Source of the DNA: Chryseomicrobium palamuruense
Lineage (GTDB): Bacteria; Bacillota; Bacilli; Bacillales_A; Planococcaceae
Assembly (NCBI RefSeq): GCF_042649045.1
Contig: NZ_JBHSEF010000010.1
Location: 62,001 to 126,000 of the forward strand
Direction of reading: 5' to 3'
Length of the DNA: 64,000 nt
Shown here: positions 34,261 to 44,066 of the stretch, piece by piece
Layout of the letters: the number at the start of each line of letters is the position of its first letter
Numbering within the stretch: position 1 is the stretch's first letter
Notes under the pieces: model-generated
Database searches by the model: none
What the model was told of the DNA's origin: nothing
The model's input: the letters and a program-made list of their open reading frames with translations, nothing else
Program-made: the position numbers and the translations under genes

Positions 34261-34803
34261 ATGAAAACCATACAAACCATCGTCGACGAGATGATAACCG
34301 TCAGCAGAGCGGTTCAAGAAGAAGAGTATCTTCAGCTTGTCCAGCTGCTTCAACAAAACAAACGCTTCTTCTTCACAGGAGAAGGGCGTTCTGGATTCAT
34401 TATGAAAGCGGTTGCGATGCGTATGATGCATGCAGGGAAAACCGTATTTGTCGTAGGAGAAACCATCACACCCTCTATCACACAAGAGGATGTTCTCCTT
34501 GTGCTATCAGGTTCTGGCACGACACCTTCAAGTGTACATGTCGCTCAACAAGCCAAAAAATCCGGTGCGACCATCTTTCTAATCACAGCGGATGCGGATG
34601 CACTAGAAACAGCACCTTTTTCAAAAGGATTAGTCATTCCCGCTTCAACAAAGTCTCAAAAGCATCATACACGAAAGACAATTCAGCCGTTAGGCAATCA
34701 ATTCGACCAAGCAGCGCACCTGATTTTAGATGCATCTATCATAGACGCTACACAAGAAACATCCTATGATTCGATGAAGAAAAATCATGCGAATCTTGAA
34801 TAG
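34261..34803 (+). CDS. SIS-domain protein, 6-phospho-3-hexuloisomerase-like (HxlB)
   Basis: 180 aa, the size of HxlB/PHI. Single SIS domain: FFFTGEGRSGFIMKAVAMRMMHAGKTVFVVGE at residues 36-66, LVLSGSGTTPSSVHVAQQAKKSGATIFLIT at 80-110 and the C-terminal QPLGNQFDQAAHLILDAS. HxlB interconverts 3-hexulose 6-phosphate and fructose 6-phosphate. An HxlA-like gene lies at the far end of the same operon (42314), which supports the pairing, although in sugar-acid operons the pair might act on other ketose phosphates. ATG behind GGTAGGTGG. Confidence 0.85.
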   Translation: MKTIQTIVDEMITVSRAVQEEEYLQLVQLLQQNKRFFFTGEGRSGFIMKAVAMRMMHAGKTVFVVGETITPSITQEDVLLVLSGSGTTPSSVHVAQQAKKSGATIFLITADADALETAPFSKGLVIPASTKSQKHHTRKTIQPLGNQFDQAAHLILDASIIDATQETSYDSMKKNHANLE

Positions 34804-34815
34804 GGAGGAAAACAA

Positions 34816-35829
34816 ATGAGTACAGTTACAAAACCTCATCACGAGATCAAATCAATGGTAGTGAATAAATTTATAGCCGCGGGTGTGTCGAATGAACATG
34901 CAGAAAAAGTGGCAGATGTGTTGATTCATGCAGACCTAAGAGGCGTCAACTCACATGGCGTCCTTCGTACCGAACACTATTTAAACCGAATCAACGCAGG
35001 CGGAATAAAGCCTGACGCAACACCTGGATTTACAGCTACTGGACCTGTCACAGGAGTTGTTGATGGGGAAGATGGGTTTGGACACGTCAATGCAGACCTC
35101 GCCATGGACCATGCCATCCAGATGGCGAAGACTGCAGGAATTGGCATGGTGACCGTCGTGAACAGCAGTCATTGCGGAGCGCTTAGTTATTTTGTTGAAA
35201 AGGCAGCCAACGAAAACTTGATTGGTATGGCTATGACACATACCGATAAAATCGTTGTCCCATTTGGCGGCAAGGAAGCCTTTTTAGGCACAAACCCAAT
35301 TGCTTACGGAGTGCCAGCCCGGAATAATAAGCCATTTATTCTCGATATGGCAACGTCCAATGTGGCGCTAGGAAAAATACTTCAACATCGCGAGCTAGGA
35401 AAAGACATTCCGGCCGGGTGGGGAGTTGATGAAAACGGCAATTCCGTGACAGACCCACACGCGGTGAAGTCGCTCACACCATTCGGTGGTCCTAAGGGTT
35501 ATGGATTATCAGTGATTGTCGATATCTTTTCGGGGTTACTAGCTGGAGCCGCTTTTGGTCCGCACATTTCACCTATGTACGAAGGCCTTGATAAGCCAAG
35601 AAAACTCGGCCATTATGTCTGTGCCATTAATCCATCGTTCTTCACGACTCTAGATGGCTTCTTAGATTCTATGGATCAAATGATTGATGAACTTCATCAA
35701 GTGCAGCCTGCTGAAGGATTCTCACAGGTCCTCGTTCCAGGGGAGATTGAACAACAAAATGAAGAACGCAGCTTGAAAGAAGGAATTACGATCGCGTCTT
35801 CTGTCTACGATTTTCTAGCAACACCTTAA
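34816..35829 (+). CDS. Ldh/malate-dehydrogenase-2 family oxidoreductase (YjmC/YiaK-like)
   Basis: 337 aa, NAD(P)H-dependent LDH2/MDH2 family. ADLRGVNSHGVLRTEHYL near residue 40, VVNSSHCGALSYFVEKA near 115 with the catalytic His, GTNPIAYGVPA, DMATSNVALGKI, and GGPKGYGLSVIVDIFSGLL near 220. Members reduce 2-oxo acids such as 2,3-diketogulonate, or oxidise malate, lactate and ureidoglycolate. B. subtilis yjmC lies in its hexuronate operon in a similar setting. I infer a role on a keto-aldonate. ATG behind TAGGGAGGAAA. Confidence 0.88.
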   Translation: MSTVTKPHHEIKSMVVNKFIAAGVSNEHAEKVADVLIHADLRGVNSHGVLRTEHYLNRINAGGIKPDATPGFTATGPVTGVVDGEDGFGHVNADLAMDHAIQMAKTAGIGMVTVVNSSHCGALSYFVEKAANENLIGMAMTHTDKIVVPFGGKEAFLGTNPIAYGVPARNNKPFILDMATSNVALGKILQHRELGKDIPAGWGVDENGNSVTDPHAVKSLTPFGGPKGYGLSVIVDIFSGLLAGAAFGPHISPMYEGLDKPRKLGHYVCAINPSFFTTLDGFLDSMDQMIDELHQVQPAEGFSQVLVPGEIEQQNEERSLKEGITIASSVYDFLATP

Positions 35830-35883
35830 CTATTGGTACTAATGATTTAGTATATACAACTACATTTTAAGGGGGATTTACAC

Positions 35884-36882
35884 ATGAAAAAATTTCGTTG
35901 GGTTTCTGTACTAGCAGCTTCTGCATTATTTTTGGGAGCTTGCGGATCAGACAGCAGTTCACAAGGGGAAGAGGGAGTCGAGTCAGTAACATGGAAGTTA
36001 GGTCACTTGGCCGATGAAAATCACATCTGGCACAAGACAGCTGAAGAATTTGCTTCTCTTGTAGAAGAAAAGACAGACGGGTCAATCACAATCAACATCT
36101 ATCCAAGTAACTCGTTAGGTGGAGAGACGGATACGATCAATGCCATCTCTTCCGGAACAGCTGATATGGTCATCTCCGGTGAAACTCTTCAAAACTGGGC
36201 ACCAAAAGCAGCACTTATGGCAACACCTTATGCATTCCGTGACCTAGAACACGTACAGGCTGTCGTTGATGGAGAAATCGGTCAAGAGATTGCTGATGAA
36301 ATCAATGAAAAAGCAGGACTTACACCACTTTACTATCATACACGTGCACCACGTAACTTAACGTCGACTGAAAAAATTGAAACACCTGCTGATCTTGCTG
36401 GGTTCTCCATGCGTGTTCCGAACGTACCACTATTCTTAAATGCATGGGAAGCAGCAGGTGCGAAACCACAAGTCATGGACTTTAATGAAGTATTTACAGG
36501 TATTCAACAAGGCGTTATTAATGGTCAAGAAAACCCTGTTGATTTGATTCAAAGTGGCGCGCTTTATGAAGTGCAAAACTATGTAAACCGTACGGAGCAT
36601 GTTTACTCTTGGATTTATGTTCTTGTTGGAAATAAACAATGGGAAGCTATTTCTGATGAACAGCGTGCTGCTGTAGAAGAAGCTGCAGCTGAAGCGCAAG
36701 CATTTGGCGAAAAGCTTTATGAAGAAGAAATTTCAAAGATCGAAGCCGCTCTTGAAGAAGAAGGCATGGAGTTTGTAGATGTGGATCAAGATGCATTCCG
36801 TGAAGCTATGGTTCCAGCAGTAGAAAGCTTCTTAAGTGAAGAGCAGTTGGATCTATACAACCGTATCTTAGAAACAGAATAA
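35884..36882 (+). CDS. dctP: TRAP transporter solute-binding lipoprotein (DctP family)
   Basis: 332 aa with lipobox LFLGACGSD, so it is a lipoprotein. DctP features: WKLGHLADENHIWHKTAEEFASLVEEKTDGSI, YPSNSLGGETD, the ligand-binding Arg in GFSMRVPNVP near residue 175, and FNEVFTGIQQGVINGQENP near 200. ATG behind AAGGGGGAT. A hairpin and DctQ/DctM follow. DctP proteins of this type bind sugar acids (gluconate, mannonate, gulonate, uronates), fitting the enzymes around it. Confidence 0.94.
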   Translation: MKKFRWVSVLAASALFLGACGSDSSSQGEEGVESVTWKLGHLADENHIWHKTAEEFASLVEEKTDGSITINIYPSNSLGGETDTINAISSGTADMVISGETLQNWAPKAALMATPYAFRDLEHVQAVVDGEIGQEIADEINEKAGLTPLYYHTRAPRNLTSTEKIETPADLAGFSMRVPNVPLFLNAWEAAGAKPQVMDFNEVFTGIQQGVINGQENPVDLIQSGALYEVQNYVNRTEHVYSWIYVLVGNKQWEAISDEQRAAVEEAAAEAQAFGEKLYEEEISKIEAALEEEGMEFVDVDQDAFREAMVPAVESFLSEEQLDLYNRILETE

Positions 36883-36892
36883 GAGGGAATGT

Positions 36893-36924
36893 AAAGGCAC
36901 GTTGGACCTTGGTCCTGTGCCTTT
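36893..36924 (+). other. Intercistronic hairpin between dctP and dctQ
   Basis: AAAGGCAC/GTGCCTTT with an inner GGAC/GTCC stem; no T tract follows. Probably stabilises the binding-protein mRNA end rather than terminating. Confidence 0.6.
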
Positions 36925-36951
36925 CCATTTATCTTAAGAGGAGGTACCCCA

Positions 36952-37446
36952 ATGGGTGTATTAAAAATTGTTACTCGTATCCTAGGTCTCTTAGCAGTGT
37001 TGTGTTTAAGTGGACTGATTATTGTCGTTTCTATGCAAATATTGTCACGTTATTTACCTATTTCGTATGTATGGACAGAAGAATTGACGCGCTATTTATT
37101 TTTATTTGCTATTAGTTTTGCTGCTCCTCTTGCCTTGTTACGCAATGAATATATCAACGTCGATCTGATTGTTAACCGATTCCCAGAGACGTTTCGCCGG
37201 TACTATGAGATTGGCGTTTATGTATTAATTGCATGCATCAGTGCAGTGCTCATTCGAGAAGGTTGGATATTTGTTGAAATTGGAAAATCACAAGCCTCCG
37301 CTACGATGCCTATTCAAATGTCCGTTATTCACGCATCCATTTTATTTATGGGAATCGCTCTATTTTTGATGTCTTTAGTGCGAATTGGATTCTTATTTAA
37401 GAATAAGAAAAATCCTTACGAAACTACGTACGGAGGGGAACTCTAA
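36952..37446 (+). CDS. dctQ: TRAP transporter small permease (DctQ family)
   Basis: 164 aa with four membrane segments (about 10-35, 48-70, 88-108, 128-148). LSRYLPISYVWTEELTRYLFLFAISFAAPLAL is the DctQ signature around residues 25-60, and ATMPIQMSVIHASILFMGI the C-terminal one. ATG behind AAGAGGAGGT. Ends adjoining dctM. It forms the membrane complex with DctM. Confidence 0.93.
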   Translation: MGVLKIVTRILGLLAVLCLSGLIIVVSMQILSRYLPISYVWTEELTRYLFLFAISFAAPLALLRNEYINVDLIVNRFPETFRRYYEIGVYVLIACISAVLIREGWIFVEIGKSQASATMPIQMSVIHASILFMGIALFLMSLVRIGFLFKNKKNPYETTYGGEL

Positions 37447-38717
37447 TGGCGGTACTTTTATTTGTTAGCTTTCTAGTGTTGATTTTCCTAGGTGTGCCCA
37501 TTGCATTTAGCTTAGGTTTATCTTCGCTACTTTATTTGATAATTGCTGATATTCCATTAACAATTATTCCACAACGTATGTTTGGGGGATTAAATTCCTT
37601 TGTTCTCCTTTGTATTCCGGGCTTTATCCTAGCAGGAAACCTGATGAATGCAGGTGGTATTACAGACCGTATCATCGGTTTTGCGGATAACGTATTTGGT
37701 CGCGTCCGGGGTGGTCTTGGCCTCGCAAACGTAGGAGCATCTATGGGATTTGCAGGAATTTCCGGGACTGCCCTCGCAGATACAGCGAGTATTGGTTCGA
37801 TTCTAATTCCAGCTATGAAAAAGCAAGGCTATGGAGCAGGGTTCTCAGTCGCTGTAACAGCTTCTTCTTCCACAATTGGTGCCATTATTCCACCATCTCT
37901 TCCTATGATTATTGTAGGGACACTCGCTTCACTATCGATTGGTGACTTATTCTTAGCTGGAACGATTCCAGGGATTTTATTAGGGCTAGGCCTTATGATT
38001 CCGGTCTACATTATTTCAGTGAAACGTAATTATCCAAAAGGTGAGAAGAAGTCTCTTAAAGAAGTGTGGTCAAGTTTTACGGGTGCATTCTGGGCACTGT
38101 TTATGACGTTCATTATTCTTTGGGGAATACTCGGTGGTTTCTTTACTCCGACTGAAGCCGCTATTGTTGCTGTTATTTATGCATTTATTATTGGGATCTT
38201 TGTATACAAAGAATTACCGATTCGTAAAATTCCAGAAATCATGTTATCCACGATGACATCGACTGCAGCAATTATGTTACTTGTTGGATTTGCTAACCTT
38301 TTCGGATGGATCATGGTAGCTGAACAAATTCCACAAATGGTTGCTGACTTCATTCTCGGAATTTCTACAAATGGCGTCATTGTTATTTTACTTATTATTG
38401 TTTTGCTTTTATTTGTTGGAACATTTATGGAGACGATTGCTGGACTCGTCATTCTTTTCCCAGTATTACTTCCAGTTGCGATGGAAGTAGGGATGGACCC
38501 GATTCAGTTCGGAGTAACGATGGTTCTTGCCATGATCATTGGAGTGGTCACGCCACCTGTTGGAGTCTGTCTATTTGTAGCGTCTCAGATAGGAAATGTT
38601 TCTATGGGTCATGCAACGAGGGAGCTGCTGCCTTTCCTAGGTGTTAGTATAATTGTTCTTCTCATCGTTGCGTTCGTTCCACAAGTGACGTTGTTCTTAC
38701 CAAGTCTATTTGAATAA
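37446..38717 (+). CDS. dctM: TRAP transporter large permease (DctM family)
   Basis: 423 aa, about 12 membrane segments. DctM hallmarks are FILAGNLMNAGGITDRIIGFAD near residue 57, SMGFAGISGTALADTASIGSILIPAM near 95 and PPSLPMIIVGTLASLSIGDLFLAG near 150. The C-terminal VTPPVGVCLFVASQIG completes the pattern. It overlaps dctQ by one base. It couples uptake to a sodium or proton gradient. Confidence 0.95.
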   Translation: MAVLLFVSFLVLIFLGVPIAFSLGLSSLLYLIIADIPLTIIPQRMFGGLNSFVLLCIPGFILAGNLMNAGGITDRIIGFADNVFGRVRGGLGLANVGASMGFAGISGTALADTASIGSILIPAMKKQGYGAGFSVAVTASSSTIGAIIPPSLPMIIVGTLASLSIGDLFLAGTIPGILLGLGLMIPVYIISVKRNYPKGEKKSLKEVWSSFTGAFWALFMTFIILWGILGGFFTPTEAAIVAVIYAFIIGIFVYKELPIRKIPEIMLSTMTSTAAIMLLVGFANLFGWIMVAEQIPQMVADFILGISTNGVIVILLIIVLLLFVGTFMETIAGLVILFPVLLPVAMEVGMDPIQFGVTMVLAMIIGVVTPPVGVCLFVASQIGNVSMGHATRELLPFLGVSIIVLLIVAFVPQVTLFLPSLFE

Positions 38718-38731
38718 GGAGACAGAAGTCT

Positions 38732-39751
38732 ATGAAAGCTATTCAAGTTCAACAAGCGCATGATTTACGTGTTGCTGAAATCGATAAACCTGCTGTTCAA
38801 GGGCCTAAAGATGTTTTAGTCAAAGTAAAACGGGCAGGAATTTGTGGATCTGATATGCACATTTACCATGGTACCAACCCTCTTGCCACGTATCCACGCA
38901 TGTTAGGACACGAAATCGCGGGAGAAGTCGTTGAAGTAGGTGCGGAAGTAACGGATTTGTCAATTGGAGATCACGTGGTTGTCGAGCCGATTCGCTACTG
39001 CGGAGAATGCTATGCTTGTCGAAAAGGACGTCCGAATGTATGTAAAGAGTTGTCGGTATTCGGTGTACACGAAGACGGAGGAATGAGAGAATTCTTCGTC
39101 CTTCCTGAACGTCAATTACATAAAGTGAATGCCGACTTACCTTGGGAAGAAGTGGTCCTTGCAGAGCCTTATTCGATAGGAGCACAGGCTGTCTGGAGAG
39201 GCAATGTGCAGGCAGGAGATTTCGTTTTTATTCACGGATGCGGTCCTATCGGCATTTGTATTTTAAAAATGGCGAAGCTTGCAGGGGCTACTGTCATGAT
39301 GTCCGATTTAAAACAAGAGCGACTTGATTTTGCGAAAGCAAATGGGGCAGATGTGGTTGTTTCTCCTTTAGAAGAAGATGTTCTTTCAAAACTGATGGAA
39401 GTTACACGTGACGAAGGAGCTAACGTGGTGATTGATGCAGTCTGTTTACCACAGACTGTAGAGCAGTCTATCCATTTGGCTTCTGTTGCAGGAACAATTG
39501 TCATTTTAGGGTTTGACGAGCGACCTTCTCAAATCCCACAGTTGCCAATTACGAAAAAAGAGCTAACAATTGTTGGCTCTCGCTTGCAGACGAACCAGTT
39601 TGCCAAAGTGGTTTCTCTTTTAAATGAAGGCAAGCTAAGAGAAGAGGGATTGATTACGCACCGCTTCTCGATTGATCAAGCACAAGAGGCATTCACATTT
39701 GTAGAGAACAATCCGGACACGGTTCGCAAAGCACTGATCGAATTTTCTTAA
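38732..39751 (+). CDS. Zinc-dependent medium-chain alcohol dehydrogenase (YjmD / L-gulonate 5-dehydrogenase-like)
   Basis: 339 aa MDR enzyme. Catalytic zinc ligands are in RAGICGSDMHIYHG (Cys near 38) and LGHEIAGEVVEVG (His-Glu near 60). The structural-zinc Cys cluster is CGECYACRKGRPNVC near 90-104, and the Rossmann motif is HGCGPIGICILKMAKLAGATV near 168. Relatives oxidise galactitol-1-phosphate, threonine or L-gulonate/L-galactonate at C5. Next to UxuA/UxuB enzymes, oxidation of an aldonate to fructuronate or tagaturonate is the most sensible role, by inference. ATG behind AAGGAGACAG. Confidence 0.88.
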   Translation: MKAIQVQQAHDLRVAEIDKPAVQGPKDVLVKVKRAGICGSDMHIYHGTNPLATYPRMLGHEIAGEVVEVGAEVTDLSIGDHVVVEPIRYCGECYACRKGRPNVCKELSVFGVHEDGGMREFFVLPERQLHKVNADLPWEEVVLAEPYSIGAQAVWRGNVQAGDFVFIHGCGPIGICILKMAKLAGATVMMSDLKQERLDFAKANGADVVVSPLEEDVLSKLMEVTRDEGANVVIDAVCLPQTVEQSIHLASVAGTIVILGFDERPSQIPQLPITKKELTIVGSRLQTNQFAKVVSLLNEGKLREEGLITHRFSIDQAQEAFTFVENNPDTVRKALIEFS

Positions 39752-39768
39752 TGGAGAGGAGGCCAACT

Positions 39769-40401
39769 ATGTTGACGAAATACGAAACATTATTGAAACT
39801 GAAAGACCTGAGCGTCGTCGCTGTCATCCGTGGCGCTTCTGCAGAGGAGGCCATTGAAGTCTCGCGTGCAGCTGCGGCTGGGGGAATGAAAGCCATCGAA
39901 GTGACCTACACGACGCCGAATGTCGGAGATGCTTTCCGTGCACTTCAAGACGAGGATTGTCTTGTCGGTGCTGGCACAGTGTTAGACGCAGAAACGGCAC
40001 GCCATGCAATTTTACACGGAGCACAGTTCGTCGTGAGTCCCCATTTTAATCCGGAAATCAGTACCATGTGCAACCGTTATGCGATTCCGTATCTACCTGG
40101 TTGTTTGACCATCAAAGAGATGGTGCAAGCAGCGGAGCACGGCCATGAGTTGATCAAATTGTTCCCTGCGAACAATTTTGACCCTTCCTTCATCGCTTCG
40201 GTCAAAGGACCCCTTCCGCATGTACACATCATGCCGACTGGGGGAGTCAATCTATCGTCAGTCAGAGCCTGGTTGGATGCGGGAGCATTTGCTGTAGGAG
40301 TAGGAAGCGACTTAACGAAAGCCTACCGTTCAGGTGGCGCGCAAGCTGTCACAGAACTCGCAGAAGCTTACGTGGCCTCGGTATCAAAGGAGGGTGAATG
40401 A
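39769..40401 (+). CDS. kdgA: KDPG/KHG aldolase (bifunctional 2-keto-3-deoxygluconate-6-phosphate aldolase)
   Basis: About 210 aa, the usual size. VVAVIRGASAEEAIEVSRA carries the catalytic Glu region near residue 20, VGAGTVLDAETA is near 68, the Schiff-base Lys is in LIKLFPANNF near 130, and phosphate-binding PTGGVN is near 157. I choose ATG 39769 because GAGAGGAGG is upstream; ATG 39751 overlaps the previous stop and the ribosome site. It cleaves KDPG into pyruvate and glyceraldehyde 3-phosphate, the exit of this pathway. Confidence 0.93.
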   Translation: MLTKYETLLKLKDLSVVAVIRGASAEEAIEVSRAAAAGGMKAIEVTYTTPNVGDAFRALQDEDCLVGAGTVLDAETARHAILHGAQFVVSPHFNPEISTMCNRYAIPYLPGCLTIKEMVQAAEHGHELIKLFPANNFDPSFIASVKGPLPHVHIMPTGGVNLSSVRAWLDAGAFAVGVGSDLTKAYRSGGAQAVTELAEAYVASVSKEGE

Positions 40402-40405
40402 TTCC

Positions 40406-41476
<1,071 letters not shown>

Positions 41477-41477
41477 T

Positions 41478-42311
41478 ATGTACACACACGAAAATCTAAA
41501 CGGTCGAACAGCCGTTATTACCGGTGGTAGTGGCGTACTGTGCTCCGCAATGGCAAAAGAACTTGCGAAACAAGGTGTGCGTGTCGCCCTTCTCAATCGG
41601 ACAATTGAAAAAGGTCAAGCAATCGCTGATGAGATTAATGCATTTGGCGGTAAGGCCGTTGCCTTCCAAGCAGACGTTCTAGACCGTGCCTCACTTGAAA
41701 CTGCACGTGATCAAGTTCTTTCAGAATTTGGACAAGTGGATATTCTCATCACGGGTGCAGGAGGAAATCAACCGACGGCTACAACGACAAATGAAGTATT
41801 TGGTGAAGGGGACGAATCGCAAACATTCTTTGATATGGATGCACACGCGTTTTCGAAAGTGTTTGATTTAAACTTCACTGGAACGTTTTTAACGTCTCAA
41901 GTCTTTGGTAAAGAACTTCTTAAGTCCAAACATCCAGTCATCTTGAACATCTCGTCGATGAGTGCCTATTCGCCAATGACAAAGGTTCCTGCCTATAGTG
42001 CAGCTAAAGCATCTATCAACAATTTCACGATGTGGATGGCCGTCCATTTCGCAGAAGTAGGACTTCGCGTAAACGCACTCGCACCAGGATTCGTCTTGAC
42101 GGAGCAAAATCGAACATTGTTAACCAATGACGATGGAAGCCTAACAGAGCGTTCTCACAAAATCATGACTCATACACCCATGCGCCGATTTGGAAAGCCA
42201 GAAGATCTTCTAGGGACGATGTTGTGGCTAGTTGATGAATCCTATTCTGGATTCGTGACAGGTGTCACAGTTCCAGTCGATGGCGGATTCATGGCGTATT
42301 CAGGAGTTTAA
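41478..42311 (+). CDS. uxuB: SDR-family D-mannonate oxidoreductase / fructuronate reductase (YjmF-like)
   Basis: About 277 aa. The cofactor motif is TGGSGVLCSAMAKELA, a variant with Leu-Cys after the last Gly that is typical of YjmF-type enzymes. TGAGGNQP is near residue 92, then SSMSAYSPMTKVPAYSAAKASI with the catalytic Tyr/Lys near 170, and C-terminal VPVDGGFMAYSGV. ATG 41478 behind GCGGGAGG; two bases after uxuA. In B. subtilis yjmF follows uxuA in the same order. It interconverts fructuronate and mannonate with NAD(P)H. Confidence 0.9.
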   Translation: MYTHENLNGRTAVITGGSGVLCSAMAKELAKQGVRVALLNRTIEKGQAIADEINAFGGKAVAFQADVLDRASLETARDQVLSEFGQVDILITGAGGNQPTATTTNEVFGEGDESQTFFDMDAHAFSKVFDLNFTGTFLTSQVFGKELLKSKHPVILNISSMSAYSPMTKVPAYSAAKASINNFTMWMAVHFAEVGLRVNALAPGFVLTEQNRTLLTNDDGSLTERSHKIMTHTPMRRFGKPEDLLGTMLWLVDESYSGFVTGVTVPVDGGFMAYSGV

Positions 42312-42313
42312 AG

Positions 42314-42946
42314 ATGAAACTACAACTTGCGCTTGACCGAATGACACGAGACGAATGTTTATCGTTGATTCAAGAAACGTATGAGTTTGTGGATATTGTG
42401 GAAATGGGAACTGGGGTCATTAAAGAATATGGGATGGCGATAATAAGGGAAGTTCACAGCCAGTTTCCGGGTAAAACGCTTCTAGCGGACATGAAGACGT
42501 GTGATGCTGGGAAGCATGAAGCCAAACAAGCATTTGAAGCGGGAGCTGAGATTGTAACAGCCATGGCATTTTCAGCTGACCGGACAATTGAAGAGATGTT
42601 AGAAGTGGCTCAAGAGTACCAGGGAATTATATTGATTGACCTTCTTGGTATTCACGATGTGGTTCGAGTGAAAGAACTATATGCCCTAGGCGTGCGCCAC
42701 TTTTGCTTGCATAAAGGAAAAGACATGCAGTCGACGAATCATTTGGCAAAGGCAGAGGATTTTGAGCTGGTTCAAGGTCTGGCTGAGTGTACAATCTATA
42801 TTGCCGGCGGAATCACTCAGGAGACGGTTCATCATTTCAAAGACACCCCAATAGATATATTGATTGTCGGCAGCGGAATCACTGGTGCAAAAATTCCAGC
42901 CCAAGCTGCACAACACTTGAAACAAGAAATGCAGAATATTAACTAA
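42314..42946 (+). CDS. 3-hexulose-6-phosphate synthase / 3-keto-L-gulonate-6-phosphate decarboxylase family (HxlA-like)
   Basis: 210 aa, OMP-decarboxylase suprafamily barrel. MKLQLALDRMT, VDIVEMGTGVIKEYG, the catalytic LLADMKTCDAGKHEA near residue 55 (Asp-x-Lys-x-x-Asp), LIDLLGIHD and FCLHKGKDMQ are visible. The DMKT-DAG form is closer to hexulose phosphate synthase than to UlaD. HxlA condenses formaldehyde with ribulose 5-phosphate or runs in reverse; UlaD-type members decarboxylate keto-gulonate phosphate. The HxlB-like gene at 34261 makes an HxlA/HxlB pair likely. It begins 2 bases after the SDR gene; a terminator follows. Confidence 0.85.
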   Translation: MKLQLALDRMTRDECLSLIQETYEFVDIVEMGTGVIKEYGMAIIREVHSQFPGKTLLADMKTCDAGKHEAKQAFEAGAEIVTAMAFSADRTIEEMLEVAQEYQGIILIDLLGIHDVVRVKELYALGVRHFCLHKGKDMQSTNHLAKAEDFELVQGLAECTIYIAGGITQETVHHFKDTPIDILIVGSGITGAKIPAQAAQHLKQEMQNIN

Positions 42947-42962
42947 TGTAGGTAAAGAAGAG

Positions 42963-43004
42963 AGACCTGTTCTGAATCTGTTGATTCGGACCAGGTCTTG
43001 TTTC
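42963..43004 (+). terminator. Terminator of the aldonate/hexuronate operon
   Basis: AGACCTG/CAGGTCT with an inner GAATC/GATTC stem and TGTT loop, followed by TGTTTCT. It is 17 bases after the last stop of the operon. Confidence 0.75.
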
Positions 43005-43149
43005 TGTAATGGGACCAATGTACAGCTTCTTATCATGTGAAAATATAATAGCCTCTAACGATTAGATATTATTATCGCTCTACATAAAATACATTAAATT
43101 TATTTATCGGATTATGAAGCGTATAGTGAACATAGAAGAGGTGATTGTT

Positions 43150-43884
43150 ATGGAATACATCTTAATGTTCATTATTGGGCTTGTCGCAACGACGCTTGGG
43201 ACGCTAGCAGGTGGCGGAGGATTAATCAGTTTGCCTGCTATGCTCCTCCTCGGTGTGCCGGTGCATTCTGCGATTGGAGCAAATAAGGTGTCGAACACAG
43301 TAAGTTCGTTCTCAAGTTTCTATTATTTGATTCGAAAAAAGAGAATCACACTGAAAGAATCCGCATGGATCATTCCTGTGAGTTTGACTGGGGGAGTGAC
43401 CGGAGGTATGATTGCTACAGCCATTCCGGAAGAACAGATGTATCTGGTTGTGACAGGATTACTCCTGTTTGCATTCGTAACTTCATTTCTTGGGAAGAAA
43501 GGCTTTTCAGGTGAAGAGTCTCTCACAATCACTAAGAAAAGTGCCGCTGGCTTGTATAGTATCGGTATCTATGATGGCCTCTTCGGACCGGGTCAGGGTA
43601 CATTGATGCTCTATTTATTCAGTTACTTAAATATCTCCTACATACGTTCTGTCGGATTTGTCCGACTCGCTACTTTTTCAAGCTGCTTCGGAGCAGCCAT
43701 TACGTACACGATAGCTGGAGAAATTATCTGGCCATTGACAATTGCACTTTTACTTGGTTCCGTGACCGGTGCACAGACTGGAGTACGAATAGCGGAGAAA
43801 TTAAATCCAGCCTACGTGAAACCAATCCTTCGGGTTGTCACGATTCTCTTGATTGTGCAGATTTTATGGACACAATTTTCTTAA
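43150..43884 (+). CDS. Sulfite exporter TauE/SafE (TSUP) family membrane protein
   Basis: About 244 aa, eight hydrophobic segments. The TSUP signature TLGTLAGGGGLISLPAMLLLGVP is near residue 15 and the internal repeat GIYDGLFGPGQGTLMLYLFSYL near 140. ATG 43150 behind AGAGGTGA; the frame is open to 43114 but has no ribosome site there. Monocistronic, between the hexuronate operon terminator and a convergent regulator. TSUP proteins move sulfite, sulfoacetate or small organic acids; the substrate is unknown here. Confidence 0.9.
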   Translation: MEYILMFIIGLVATTLGTLAGGGGLISLPAMLLLGVPVHSAIGANKVSNTVSSFSSFYYLIRKKRITLKESAWIIPVSLTGGVTGGMIATAIPEEQMYLVVTGLLLFAFVTSFLGKKGFSGEESLTITKKSAAGLYSIGIYDGLFGPGQGTLMLYLFSYLNISYIRSVGFVRLATFSSCFGAAITYTIAGEIIWPLTIALLLGSVTGAQTGVRIAEKLNPAYVKPILRVVTILLIVQILWTQFS

Positions 43885-43944
43885 GATATGTTCAAGTTTG
43901 GATACATTAAAAATAAATTTTTGATTCTTAAAAGTGATAATTAA

Positions 43945-43976
43945 AGCCCTGTTCTAGAAACGGCCAGATCAGGGTT
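43945..43976. terminator. Possible bidirectional terminator between convergent genes
   Basis: AGCCCTG and CAGGGTT flank a 17-base loop between the TSUP gene and the end of the minus-strand regulator. There is no strong T tract, so this is tentative. Confidence 0.3.
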
Positions 43977-44066
43977 GAATAGCGTTTCTAAAACAACTTT
44001 AGTTTACTTTTTCGAAATAGGATTCATTTTCTCTCGCAAAACTCTACAATGATCACCCCACACCAC

